From NCBI GenBank assembly GCA_023614405.1, contig CM042687.1, positions 263,419,480 to 263,483,479 on the forward strand: a DNA stretch of 64,000 nucleotides, in the 5' to 3' direction. This DNA is from Avena insularis (Eukaryota > Streptophyta > Magnoliopsida > Poales > Poaceae). Every line of letters begins with the position of its first letter. Within the stretch, counting starts at the first letter, position 1. The translations under genes and the position numbers were made by a program. Below the pieces are notes generated by a model that saw only the letters and a program-made list of their open reading frames with translations, searched no databases and had not been told where the DNA came from. Shown one piece after another: positions 33,999 to 45,510 of this stretch.

Positions 33999-35905
33999 TG
34001 TAGGGGTTCGTAACATGGAAAACAAAAAATTTCTACCGCATGCAAACAAACAAGCCAAGATCTATCTACTAGATTGTAGCAACGAGTCGATAGAGAAACT
34101 CACCCTCGAAGATTCCAAAGTGTTTAACGAGAGCAGATTCTCGTGGGTGATGTAGTCGTACTCTTGCCGATCTCAAGATCGCGTAGACGATCCTTCCGGC
34201 GTTGTGTTCCGGCAGCGCTTCCATGATCGGTCACACGTTGATTCGATGAAGACCTTCCTCTCCCTTGTTCCAGCAGGTGGAGGTTGTAGCACTCTCCTCG
34301 CGATTCCGGCTGACCGCGGCGTGGTACCGAAGTAGAGGAGATCTTGCCGAACCGTGACAAGCGCTGCAGTATGGTGGACTATGAGAGAGGCCTTGGCGAT
34401 CTAGGGTTTAGAGGCACCAAGGGGCGGAGCTTGGCCGTAGGCCTAGGGCTTGGGGAAGCCCCAAGTCGGCGGCTAGGAGAAACCCTAGGGCGGCGACAAC
34501 TTGCAGGAGACCGGCGGCTAGGGTTAGGGTTTTGGGTGGTGTTGGGTGTAGGGAAGAGGGGCAGCCCTGCCCCTCCTTTTATAGGTGGGAGGGCGCGGCC
34601 AAGGGGGAGGGAGTCCTTCCCCAATTCGGCCTCCTTGTCCGGTGGGTGGAGGGAGAGGAACTCCTCCCCAAGTAGGTTTCCTACTCTCCCTCCACCAAGC
34701 AAAAATGTCGTTTGACTTTTCAAATTGGCGTTTGACTTTTCAAACTAGGATTTGAATAAACCCTCTATTTGGTACAGCGATGACACCTAGTACATAATGC
34801 AATCATACCAACTTGATATAACACATTCATGTACCCTTCCTCCGAGTGCGGACATTCCGGAACCTTCTAGAACATTCCCGATGAAAACACCGGAACCATT
34901 CTCCAACCCCGAAACAGGACTTTCCTTATATGAATCTTATTCTCCGGACCATTCCGGATCTCCTCGTGATATCCCGGATCCCATCCGAGACTCCGAAAAA
35001 CATTCGGTCTCTTACTCATCATTCCATAACTACTCAACAACATCGAATCCTTAAGTGTGTCTCCCTACGGTTCGTGAATTATGCGGACATGATCGAGACA
35101 CTTCTCCGATCAATAACCAATAGAGGAATCTGGAAATTCATATGGCTCCCACATATTTCTATGATTACTTTGCGATCGAATGAACCACTTACATATGATA
35201 CCAATTTCCTTTGTCTCACGATAGTTTACTTATCCGAGGTTATGATTTCGGTATCTCGCATACCTAGTTCAACCTCACATCGAGAAGTACTCTTTTCTCG
35301 TTCCCGTGGTATGTGATCCCTTGTGAGCCAGTCACATGCTTGCAAGCTAATTGGATGACATTCCACCGAGAGGGCCCAGAGTATATCTATCCGTCATATG
35401 GATGGACAAATCCCACTCTTGATCCATGTGTCTCAACCCATAATTTCCGAACGCTCAATGCCACCTTTATATCCACCTAGTTACGGTGTGGTGTTTGATG
35501 TCATCAAAGCATCCTTCCAGTGATGGTTATAAGCATGATCTCATGGTCAAAGGAATTAGGTTACTATGTATCAAAAAGCTTATAGCAATTGAACTATTTA
35601 AAATGACTTGATCTTTATGCTACGCTTATCTATAGGAGTATGTCCACCATACCATTCTCCTAATAATATGATCTTGTTATTAACAACATCTCAAATGTTC
35701 ATGATCAAGAAACCATGATCATATATTAATCAACAAGCTAGTATTAAGAAGAGGCTTTACTAGGGACTCTAATTTAGTTTACAAATCACACAAGTATTAA
35801 TGTTTCTTTTTAATACTATTATAGCATGAATGTAAACATTTATCATAAACACAAAGATATAATAATAACTACATTTATTATTGCCTCTAGGGCATATCTC
35901 CAACA
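33999..35905 (-). repeat. 3' LTR of element D (left copy)
   Basis: From tgtaggggttcg to ccaaca. TATA candidate on the minus strand at 34571-34593 (cttttatagg between ccctcc and ggaggg arms). Confidence 0.93.
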
Positions 35906-35920
35906 GTCTCCCACTTGCAC
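35906..35920 (-). other. Polypurine tract of element D
   Basis: gtctcccacttgcac abuts the left LTR, the complement of gtgcaagtgggagac. Confidence 0.85.
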
Positions 35921-35939
35921 TAGAGTCAACTAATCTAGA

Positions 35940-38900
35940 TTATATGGTAATATACCGAACACCCATGGCAGTTTGGTGTTGGTCATGTTTTGCCCTCGGG
36001 AGAGGTTTAGTCAACGGATCCGCCACATTCAGATCTATGTGTACTTTGCAAATGTTTATGTCACCATCTTGGACATGTTCTCGAATAGCATGAAAACGTA
36101 GCTTGATGTGCTTCAGGTTCTTGTGTGACCTTGGTTCTTGCGCATTGGCTATGGCGCCCATGTTATCACGGTAGATAGACATTGGGTCCAGCGTACTAGG
36201 AACCACACCGAGCTCTGTAATGAACTCCTTCATCCATATCGCTTCTTGTGAAGCCTTCGAAGCAGCTATGTATTCCGATTCAGTTGAAGATCTCACCACA
36301 ACGCTTTGCTTTGCACTCCTCCAGCTAACTGCTACATCATTCAAAGTAAATACGTATCCAGATTGTGATTTAGAATCATCCGGATCAGTGTTCCAACTAG
36401 CATCGGTGTAACCATTAACAACGAGTTGTTCATCACCTCCATAAGAAAGAACCATATCCTTAGTTCTTCTCAAGTACTTAAGGATGTTTTTGACCGCTGT
36501 CCAATGATCCATTCCTGGATCACTTTGATATCTGCTAGTCAAACTAACAGCATATGCAATGTCGGGTCTTGTACATAGCATGGCATACATCATAGATCCT
36601 ATGGCTGAGGCATAGGGAGTCTTACTCATCCTTTCTCTATCTTCTGCCGTTGCTGGACTTTGAGGTTTACTCAAGGTCATATTGGGCAACATGGCCAAGA
36701 ACCCTTTCTTGCTATCTTCCATTCCAAACCTCTTTAGAACTTTTTCCAAATATGTACTTTGTGACAATTATAGTAGGCGTCTCGATCTATCTCTATAAAT
36801 CTTTATGCCTAATATGTAAGCTGCTTCGCCAAGATCTTTCATTGAAAAACTATTATTCAAATATTCTTTGACACTATTAAGAAGGTCTACATCATTCCCA
36901 ATCAACAATATGTCATCTACATATAGTATTAAGAATGCTACAGAGCTCCCACTCACTTTCTTGTAAATACAAGCTTCTCCATAAGTTTGTATAAAACCAA
37001 AACTTTTGATTACCTTATCAAAACGTTGATTCCAACTTCGGGATGCTTGCTTCAACCCATATATGGACCGTTGAAGTTTGCATACCTTGTTAGCATCATT
37101 AGGATCGACAAAACCTTTGGGTTGCATCATATACAACTCTTCATCAATGTCTCCATTGAGGAACGCTGTTTTGACATTCATCTGCCATATCTCATAATCA
37201 TAATATGCAGCGATTGCTAACATAATCCTCACAGACTTTTGCTTCGCTACTGGTGAGAAAGTCTCATCATAGTCAACTCCTTGAAGTTGTCGAAACCCTT
37301 TTGCGACAAGTCGAGCTTTATAGACAGTAACATTACCATCAGCATCTGTTTTCTTCTTGAAAATCCATTTGTTCTTGACAGCCTGCCTACCATCCGGTAA
37401 GTCCACCAAAGTCCATACTTGGTTTTCGTACATGGATCCAATTTCGGATTTCATGGCATCTTGCCATTTATTGGAATCTGGGCTCATCATCGCTTCCTCA
37501 TATGTCGCAGGGTCATCGGTGTTGTCCACCAATATGACACTCATAACGGGATCATACCAATCAGGAGTGGTACGATTTCTCGTTGACCTGCGAGGCTCTG
37601 TAGCAACTTCAACCGAAGTTTCATGATCATCATCATTAGCTTCCTCTCTTATTGGTGTAGGTGCCACAGGAACTACTTTCGGTGCTGCGCTACTCGCAAG
37701 TTTGAGAGAAGGTTCAACAACCTCGTCGAGTTCTACTTTCCTTCCAGTCACTTCTTTCGAGAGAAATTCCTTCTCTAGAAAGGATCCATTCTTGGCAACG
37801 AAGATTTTGCCTTCGGATCTATGATAGAAGGTATACCCAATAATTTCCTTCGGGTATCCTATGAAGACGCATTTTTCCGCTTTGGTTTCAAGCTTGTCTA
37901 GTTGTAACTTCTTTACATAGGCTTCGCAACCCCAAACTTTAAGGAACGACAATTTAGGTTTCTTCCCAAACCATAATTCATACGGTGTCGTTTCAACGGA
38001 TTTAGATGGTGCCCTATTTAAAGTGAATGCGGCTGTTTCTAATGCATAACCCCAAAATGATAGCGGTAAATCTGTAAGTAACATCATAGAACGAACCATA
38101 TCTGAGAGAGTTCGATTACGATGTTCGGACACACCATTACGCTGTGGTGTTCCCGGCGGTGTCAATTGTGAAAGTATTCCTCATTTCTTCAAATGCTCGC
38201 CAAACTCGTAACTTAGATATTCACCTCCACGATCAGAACGTAGAAATTTAATCTTCTTGTTACGTTGATTCTCCACCTCACTTTGAAATTCCTTAAACTT
38301 CTCGAAAGTTTTGGACTTATGTTTCATGAAATAGATATACCCATATCTACTCAAGTCATCCGTGAAGGTAAGAACATAACGATAACCACCGCGTGACGCT
38401 ACACTCATTGGACCACACACATCGGTATGTATGATTTCCAATAAGTCTATAGCTCGCTCCATCATACCAGAAAATGGAGTCTTAGTCATTTTACCCATCA
38501 GACATGCTTCGCATCTTTCAAGTGATTCGAAATCAAGTGATTCAAGAAGTCCATCGGAATGGAGTTTCTTCATACGCTTCACTCCAATATGACCAAGACG
38601 ATAGTGCCACATATAGGTCAAGTTATCGCTCAATTTCAAACGTTTAGCTTCTATCTTATTAATATGTGTATTTCCACTATCGAGATTCAATAATAATAGA
38701 CCATCTATCAAAGGTGCATATGCATAAAACATATTACTCATATAAATCGAACAACCATTATTCTCGGACTTAAACAAGTAACTGTCTCGCAACAAACATG
38801 ATCCAGATATAATGTTCATGCTCAACACAGGCACCAAATAACAATTATTTAAGTATAAAACTAACCCCGATTGTAGATGAAGAGGTAGCGTGCCAACCGC

Positions 38901-38942
38901 GATCACATCAACCTTTGATCCATTTCCAACGCGCATCGTCAC
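35940..38942 (-). pseudogene. pol of element D: pre-integrase, integrase, RT, RNase H
   Basis: A single reading frame of about 1000 codons is interrupted by a TGA near 38181 and a TAA near 36768. It contains the pre-integrase block (WHYRLGHIGVKRM), then integrase with HTDVCGP, LRSDRGGEY and a Glu in SEHRNRT. RT starts near NKWIFKKK and has YVDD at 36923-36912. RNase H has YTDASWN, STESEYIA and the usual KPLPR end at 35940. With so few lesions D is likely the youngest coding copia copy here apart from E. Whether the two stops are real should be judged with the consensus-error finding. Confidence 0.92.
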
Positions 38943-38964
38943 CTCGTTCTTCGCTAGCTTTCGT

Positions 38965-39222
38965 TTATTCTGCGACTTTTGTTTGAGTTACAAATATGAG
39001 CAACGAACCAGATTCAAATACCGGCACTACTACAGTACTAGTGAGATACACATCAATAACATGTATATCGGATATACCTTTCTTCTTGATGTTGCCATTC
39101 TTCAAATCCGCCAAGTACTTTGGGCAATTCCGCTTCGGACCCTCGCCTTGCGGTAAAGCATTCGATGTCGTGCTTAGGTCCAGCTTTGGTCTTCTTCGCT
39201 GGTGCGGCAACTTTCTTACCAC
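38965..39222 (-). pseudogene. Zinc knuckle/protease remnant of element D
   Basis: The words NCPKYLADLKNG and ISDIHVIDVYLTS mark the end of the knuckle and start of protease. The knuckle's first Cys residues are lost by a frame change, and the protease Asp position reads Glu (FESGS). Confidence 0.75.
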
Positions 39223-39909
39223 CCTTCTTGAAGTTACCCTTTTGCTTAGACTTGCCTTTCTTGAATTTGGTGGTCTTATTGACCAACAACACTTGATGCT
39301 CTTTCTTGATCTCCACTTCTGCAGATTTCAACATGGAGAAGAGTTCTGGTAACGTCTTGTTCATGCTTTGCATATTGTAGTTCATCACAAAATTCTTGTA
39401 ACTTGGTGGCAGTGATTGGAGGACACGGTAAATCCCCAAAGCATTAGGAATCACTATACCCAAGCTTTGGAGTTTGTTTATGCGTGCTGGACATCTTAAG
39501 CACGTGCTCACTGACGGAGCTGCCCTCTTCCATCTTGCAGTTAAAGAATTTTTCAGAAGCCTCATAACTCTCAACTGCCGCATGAGTCTCAAATATCAAT
39601 TTGAGTTCACGGACAATATCATGTGGATCATGGTTCTCAAACCTTTTCTGAAGCTCCGATTCCAAACCATACAAGATAGCACACTGAATCGGAGTAATCT
39701 TGATTCTTCGAGTGAGGTAAACATTCTTTACTTCATCGGTAGCATCAACAGTTGCAGTAGGTCACCCATGGTGCATCCAGCACATAGGTCAAATTACCAT
39801 CATTGAGGACAATCCTCAAATTGCGGAACCAATCCGCAAAGTTGCTTCCATTGTTTTTCAACTTTTCTTTCTCTAGGAACGCATTAAAATTGATGGTAGG
39901 GGCCGCCAT
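39053..39909 (-). pseudogene. gag of element D (frameshifted)
   Basis: The ATG at 39909 opens MAAPTINFNAFLEKEKLKNN, like gag of A. Frame changes occur near 39770 and near 39470. The block FFNCKMEEGSSVSEH is present at about 39550-39510, and a Lys-rich C-terminus follows. It is clearly the capsid gene but not readable as one protein. Confidence 0.85.
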
Positions 39910-41067
39910 TGATCTACAACATATTTGTAATAGTTTAGACTAAGTTTATGACAAATTGAGTTCTAATTAATAGTTAAATTAATCTAGGTGAACTCCCACT
40001 CAAAACAATATCCCTCACATTGTTTGAGTGATCACATGAACCAAATCCACCACATCAAAACCGATCATCACGAGAGTTGATGTAGCTTCAATGGCGAACA
40101 ATCGACATGTTCATCACATCTACTATATGATTCATGCTTTACCTTTCGGTGATCCGTGTTCCAAGACCATGTCTGTACATGCTAGGATCGTGAAGATCAA
40201 ACCTTAGCTTCCGCATGAGCAAATCTAGCTTGCTCATGTTGTATACACTTGCAGAATCTAACACACCCAATCATCACGTGGTGCTTCGAAACAACAAGCT
40301 TTAGCAACGGTGCTTACTAAGGATGAACACTTTAAAACTTGAAATTTATGTGCATGAGGGATCATCTTATAATGCTACCGTCGTTAACTAAGCAATACAA
40401 GATGCATAATGGATTAACATCATATGCAATTCATAATATGTGATATGATATGGCCTTTCTTCTTGTCCTTCCGATCTCCATCTTCAAGCACGGACATGAT
40501 CTCCATCAGCTCAATGGCGCCGCTTCATGGCTATCGTCCACCAGCTCCAACTATTACAACCACTTTGAATAGACACGCGGGTCTTAACAGAATTTAAATA
40601 CAACCATATGGCTCCTGCTGGTTGCCAACTTACAATAAGGAACATTGCATACATCAAATATAATCACAATCATGGCCATATCACATCACAGCACACCCCT
40701 GCAAAACAAAGTTAGATGCCTCTAATTTTCTTTGCATATTTTACGTGGTTTGGGGCTTTCAATAAGTGTCTATCTAACTTACGAACAAGAACCACAACGT
40801 TGATGTTTGAACTATCAAGTGCCCGTTGTAAATTGGATCTATACTATAATGGGAGAGACAGACACCCGCAAAGCCACTTATGCAATACAAGTTGCATGTT
40901 GATCGTGGAGCAAGTCTCATGAACGATGTCATGTAAGGTTAGCCCGGACAGCTTCATCCCATCATACCGCAAGATGCAAAGTACACAAGAAGCAATTGAT
41001 AATAAAAGCACCACCGCCCACAATGACCATTGTGATCTACTTGTGCAACACATCTACATATAGACAC
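39910..41067 (-). other. Untranslated leader of element D
   Basis: 1.16 kb between primer site and gag, no gene seen. It is very similar to 23400-24477 in element C, so cis-acting leader sequence (packaging, dimerisation) is likely conserved between the two. Confidence 0.75.
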
Positions 41068-41080
41068 GGCTCTGATACCA
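41068..41080 (-). other. Primer-binding site of element D
   Basis: ggctctgatacca, complement of TGGTATCAGAGCC, one base from the right LTR. Confidence 0.9.
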
Positions 41081-41081
41081 C

Positions 41082-42973
41082 TGTAGGGGTTCGTAGCATG
41101 GAAAACAAAAAAATTCTACCGCATGCAAACAAACAAGCCAAGATCTATCTACTAGATTGTAGCAACGAGTTGATAGAGGAACTCACCCTCGAAGATTCCA
41201 AAGTGTTTAACGAGAGCAGATTCTCGTGGGTGATGTAGTCGTACTCTTGCCAATCTCAAGATCGCGTAGACGATCCTTCCGGCGTGTTCGGCAGCGCGCT
41301 GCAATCGGTCACACGTTCGTTATTCGATGAAGACCTTCCTCTCCCTTGTTCCAGCAGAAGTGGAGGTTGTAGCACTCTCCTCGCGATTCAGACTGACGGG
41401 CGTGGTATCGGAAGTAGAGGGGAGATCTCGCAGGGCTTCGCCTTAAGCCGGAGCGAGTATGGTGGACTATGAGAGAGGCCTTGGCTATCTAGGGTTTAGA
41501 GGCACCAAGGGGAGGATCTTGGCCGGCGGCCTAGGAGAAACCCTAGGGTAGCTAGGAGAAACCCTAGGGCGGCGGCGACTTGCAGGAGGCTGGCGACTAG
41601 GGTAGGCTTTTGGGTGGTGTTGGGTGTAGGGAAGAGGGGCAGCCCTGCCCCTCCTTTTATAGGTGGGAGGGAGCGGACAAGGGGGAGGGAGTCCTTCCCC
41701 AAGTTGGCCTCCTTGGCCGGCAGGTGGAGGGATAGGAACTCCTCCCCAAGCAGGTTTCCTACTCTCCTTCCACCAAGCAAAAATGCCGTTTGACTTTTCA
41801 AATTGGCGTTTGACTTTTCAAACTAGGATTTGGTTTATCCCTTTATTTTGCCCAGCCATGATACCTTGTACATGATGCAACCATTCCACATTGTCATGAA
41901 ACATTCATGTACCCTTCCCCTCCGGAGTGCCGGACCTTCCGGAACCTTCTAGAACATTCCCGGTGAAAACACCGGAATCATTCCCCAACTCCGAAATAGG
42001 ACTTTCCTTATATGAATCTTATTCTCCGGACCATTCCGGATCTCCTCGTGATATCCCGGATCCCATACGAGACTCCAAACAACATTCAGTCTCTTACTCA
42101 TCATTCCATAACTACTCAACAACATTGAATCCTTAAGTGTGTCTCCCTACGGTTCGTGAATTATGCGGACATGATCGAGACACTTCTCCGAACAATAACC
42201 AATAGAGGAATCTGGAAATTCATATATTCTACATATTTCTATGGTTACTTTGCGATCGAATGAACCACTTACATACGATACCAATTTCCCTTTGTCTCAC
42301 GATAGTTTACTTATCCGAGGTTTTGATTGTCGGTATCTGTGCATACCTAGTTCAACCTCGTTACTGATAAGTACTATTTTCTCATTCCCGTGATATGTGA
42401 TACTTTGTGATCCAGTCACATGCTTGCAAGCTAATTGGATGACATTCCACCGAGAGGGCCCAGAGTATATCTATGGACAAATCCCACTCTTGATCCATGT
42501 GTCTCAACCCATACTTTCCGAACACTCAATGCCACCTTTATAGCCACCCAGTTACGGTGTGGTGTTTGATGTCATCAAAGCATCCTTCTGGTGAAGGTGA
42601 TAAGCATGATCTCATGGTTGAAGGAATTAGGTTACTATGTATTTGAAAGCTTATAGCAATTGAACTATTTAAAATGACTTGATCTTTATGCTACGCTTAT
42701 CTATACGAGTATGTCCACCATACCATTCTCCTAATGATATGATCTTGTTATTAACAACATCTCAAATGTTCATGATCAAGAAACCATGATCATCTATTAA
42801 TCAACAAGCTAGTATTAAGAAGAGGCTTTACTAGGGACTCTAATTTAGTTTACAAATCACACAAGTATTATGTTTTTTTAATACTATTATAGCATGAATG
42901 TAAACATTTATCATAAACACAAAGATATAATAATAACTACATTTTTTATTGCCTCTAGGGAATATCTCCAACA
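41082..42973 (-). repeat. 5' LTR of element D (right copy)
   Basis: 1892 bp from tgtaggggttcg to ccaaca. It differs from the left copy by scattered substitutions and by indels at CG-rich sites. TATA candidate on the minus strand near 41655-41665. Confidence 0.93.
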
Positions 42974-42978
42974 TAAGC

Positions 42979-43227
42979 TATAGAATAATATTAGATCAAA
43001 GTATTTGTGGGGATCAGCCCTACCGTTCTCGTCGACATCAGGCGACATGATGCTCTGCACTCCGGCAACAGGAATGGAGGCGTGGTGGTGGCTGCTCGCC
43101 TAATTTGGTGCCACAGCGCACTATGGGAGAGACAGGAAGGAAGAGAGGGTTACGTCGGGATGATAGAGGAGGCCATCACTTTTATAGCTTATGGGGAGTC
43201 ATTGGTCGTTGCGTCGAAGGCCAAGGC
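42979..43227. other. Short unclassified stretch right of element D
   Basis: Together with DNA left of 33994 this was the target of D. No coding content recognised. Confidence 0.4.
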
Positions 43228-44087
43228 TGTAACATCCCAATTTCAGCAACCCAGATTGAATGTCCAAAAGACAAAAATCGGGAGGAACAAAAACTTTTTC
43301 TTGCATTGTGTGCTTACCTATTTGCTTGTGCTCAAACAACTATTTGTGTAGTAGTTGTGTGCTCCTCATCTCAACACTAGTTTACAAAAACTATTTTACA
43401 AAAGAAAGGTCTTGGCTCATCTTTCATATTCTCAAATGTTCTGGCATTTCAAAAACCTGAGCCAAGATGACTTTGACTCAACCAAATATTTTACTAGCTC
43501 CTATTGCCAAAACTATGGAGACCTATATATATACTTTCTTTATGTTTTCAAGACAGAACCTTCAACTACTCTTATCTCTAGGTTTTCCCAAAACCTTTAC
43601 TAAAACCTTCTCATCTCAATCCTGGTAGAGATACCAAGATGGTACTTATCTTACTTCAAACTAAACCCCTTTCAACATACCCATCCTTACCTCAAGCTAG
43701 GATTGATGGTAACCCTAGTAGTAGTTTGATAAGTTAAGATGAATTGCCTTGATCTGCTGGTTGATGAATTGCCCTGATCTGCTGTTTGATGAATTGCTTT
43801 GATCTGATGTCTGAGGAATTGCCTTGATCTGCTGATTGCCTTGATTGCTTAGGAACTAGAGTGAGCTAGTCCAGTAGCTCATCCTTTAGGACCCCAATCC
43901 TTGCTTGTGATATCAATCCCAAAGCAAGCATCCAAGTCTGGATCTATCTTAAGTCACTCTAGTGATCACCTCATCTCATGCTTACCTCAATCCAAGGCTA
44001 ATCCCTCCCGATGCTTTCAAAACTCAGTGAAGACCCCATCTAAGCTTGGATCCCATCTGAAAGAGCATTTTCCTATCCCTCTGATTT
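43228..44087 (+). repeat. Partial gypsy-type LTR (G), cut by element E
   Basis: TGTAACATCCCAA at 43228 is a typical start of Triticeae gypsy LTRs; element F's LTR, read in its own sense, also starts TGTAACATCCCAA. About 860 bp follow before the LTR of E begins. It contains a 25-bp minisatellite. The remaining part should lie beyond the right window edge. Confidence 0.5.
43738..43837. repeat. Minisatellite, four 25-bp units
   Basis: Units begin at 43738, 43763, 43788 and 43813 and follow gatgaattgccttgatctgc plus five variable bases, with two to five differences per unit. Confidence 0.9.
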
Positions 44088-44208
44088 TGATGTTTGATAA
44101 CAACACACTTATCGGTTTAACCGTGTGCTAAGTGTATCACAGGTTTGATAAGGGGTGGCACAAATATTGGCATATCAATACACTTTGCGGAAAACCATTG
44201 TGCCAACC

Positions 44209-44615
44209 GGTAGTACCGGAATTACCACCGGTACTACGTTCTAGTACCGTTTGGCACCGTGCAAACCTGATAAGGGTGTGTTCTAGTCAGTACCACCCGA
44301 TACCACGGAGCGGCACTACCGGTCCAACCGGTAGTACCGCTTGCGACAAACGGTACTACCGCTTGACACGGTCGTACCGCTCGGCTGTACCGGGCCGTTC
44401 TGAAGACATCCACTCCTCTCCGTTTTGGCTAGTACCAAGCGGTACTTGGTACCAGTACTACCGCCCAGACCGGTAGTACCGCGTCATACGACCGGTACTA
44501 CCGCTTGAAATAATGTCGCAAAGTGATACCGCCCAAATCTGAAGCGGCTAGAATGAAGCATCTCCGGTACTGGTCGGTACTTGACGGTAATACGCTTGCA
44601 AGTGATACTACCGAG
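44209..44615. repeat. Cluster of CGGTACTACC / GGTAGTACCG motifs in LTR E
   Basis: Clear copies at 44209, 44229, 44330, 44351, 44471 and 44492, with degenerate ones at 44311, 44369, 44440, 44454 and 44595. Both orientations alternate, so many pairs could form hairpins. They lie upstream of the TATA box, the region expected to hold enhancers. Confidence 0.8.
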
Positions 44616-44660
44616 GAAGATACTTCCGGTGCATTAATGACTCCAACGGCCATATTTCGT

Positions 44661-44682
44661 GGAGGGGTATAAATACCCCTCC
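44661..44682 (+). promoter_or_regulatory. TATA box inside a near-perfect palindrome, LTR E
   Basis: The box tataaata is flanked by ggagggg on the left and cccctcc on the right, making a 22-bp palindrome that fails only at the central AT pairs. It is the best core promoter candidate of E. Confidence 0.7.
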
Positions 44683-45418
44683 ACCTACCTTGGGACAAAT
44701 TGCTCAGCTCATTTAAGTCCAAGACCACCATTGGAGTCCATTGGAGCCACCCAATATTCAAGATCTCCTCATTCCACCACCCAAAGTCCTTGATCTTTGG
44801 GGAATCGAAGGAGGAGGCCCCGATCTACTACTTCACCAAAAGAGATCTTCATTTCCCCCTCATTTCATTGAGGGCCCCCTTTGCTCTAGTGTTTTCTTGA
44901 AAACCCTAGTTCTTGTTTTGGTTCTTACAAGCTTGTCTTTGATTGCTTTGACAACTTGCTTATATTTGGGAGCCTCCGATTAAGTTGTGGATGTGTGCCC
45001 CAAACTTGTAACGGTGTCGGCTTCCACCTTGAAGGTTGCCGATATAGTGGAAGGTGAATCGATCCCGTTGGGGTGAGATTCATTGGAGAACAAGGGTGGC
45101 CTCTCGTGGCGTTGGTGGTTTGAAACCACCCCCTCTCCAAACGTAGACGTACTTCCCCTCAAAAGGAAGGAACTACGGGAAACAAATCCTTGTGTCTCCG
45201 CGTCCACTTTTCGGTTACTTCTATCCTTTACCGCACCTTACTTACTTGTTACTACTTTGTGTTGTGGTAGCCCTTGCATAATTGTCATATAGGTAAATTC
45301 ATCGTAGTTGCATTATCTAGAGAATTTACCTTATTGTCAAACCTTAATTTGAAAAAGAAGAAAATTTGAAGTAGCACCTATTCACCCCCCCTCTAGGTGC
45401 CCATACGATCCTTTCAAT

Positions 45419-45431
45419 TGGTATCAGAGCC
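45419..45431 (+). other. Primer-binding site of element E
   Basis: TGGTATCAGAGCC two bases after the LTR end, complementary to initiator-Met tRNA. Confidence 0.9.
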
Positions 45432-45510
45432 TCGGCTCTTTATTGAACTTTACCGCCTAAGAGAATATGGGTAGCAAGAAGGGGATGGTGGTAGAGTGAC
45501 ACCGGTGACC

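Larger units (their letters stand above)
33999..42973 (-). mobile_element. Complete copia element D with TSD TAAGC, same family group as C
   Basis: The element is 8975 bp with LTRs of 1907 and 1892 bp and a perfect duplication TAAGC (33994-33998 and 42974-42978). The primer site lies beside the right LTR and the polypurine tract beside the left. Gag is frameshifted, but pol runs in one frame from 38942 to 35940 with only two nonsense codons and an intact YVDD. LTRs and leader resemble those of C, making D the best nearby relative of an autonomous partner for C. Confidence 0.94.
44088..45416 (+). repeat. 5' LTR of element E
   Basis: It ends tcctttca just before the primer site. The start at 44088 (TGATGTTTGATAACAAC) fits SIRE LTRs but cannot be confirmed without the 3' copy. 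It contains a dense cluster of GGTAGTACCG-type motifs and a palindromic TATA region. Confidence 0.75.

Noticed and set aside
44209..44615. Regularly recurring short motif suggesting a CRISPR-like or satellite array
   Set aside because: Copies are in both orientations with irregular spacing and lie in a retrotransposon LTR of a plant genome.
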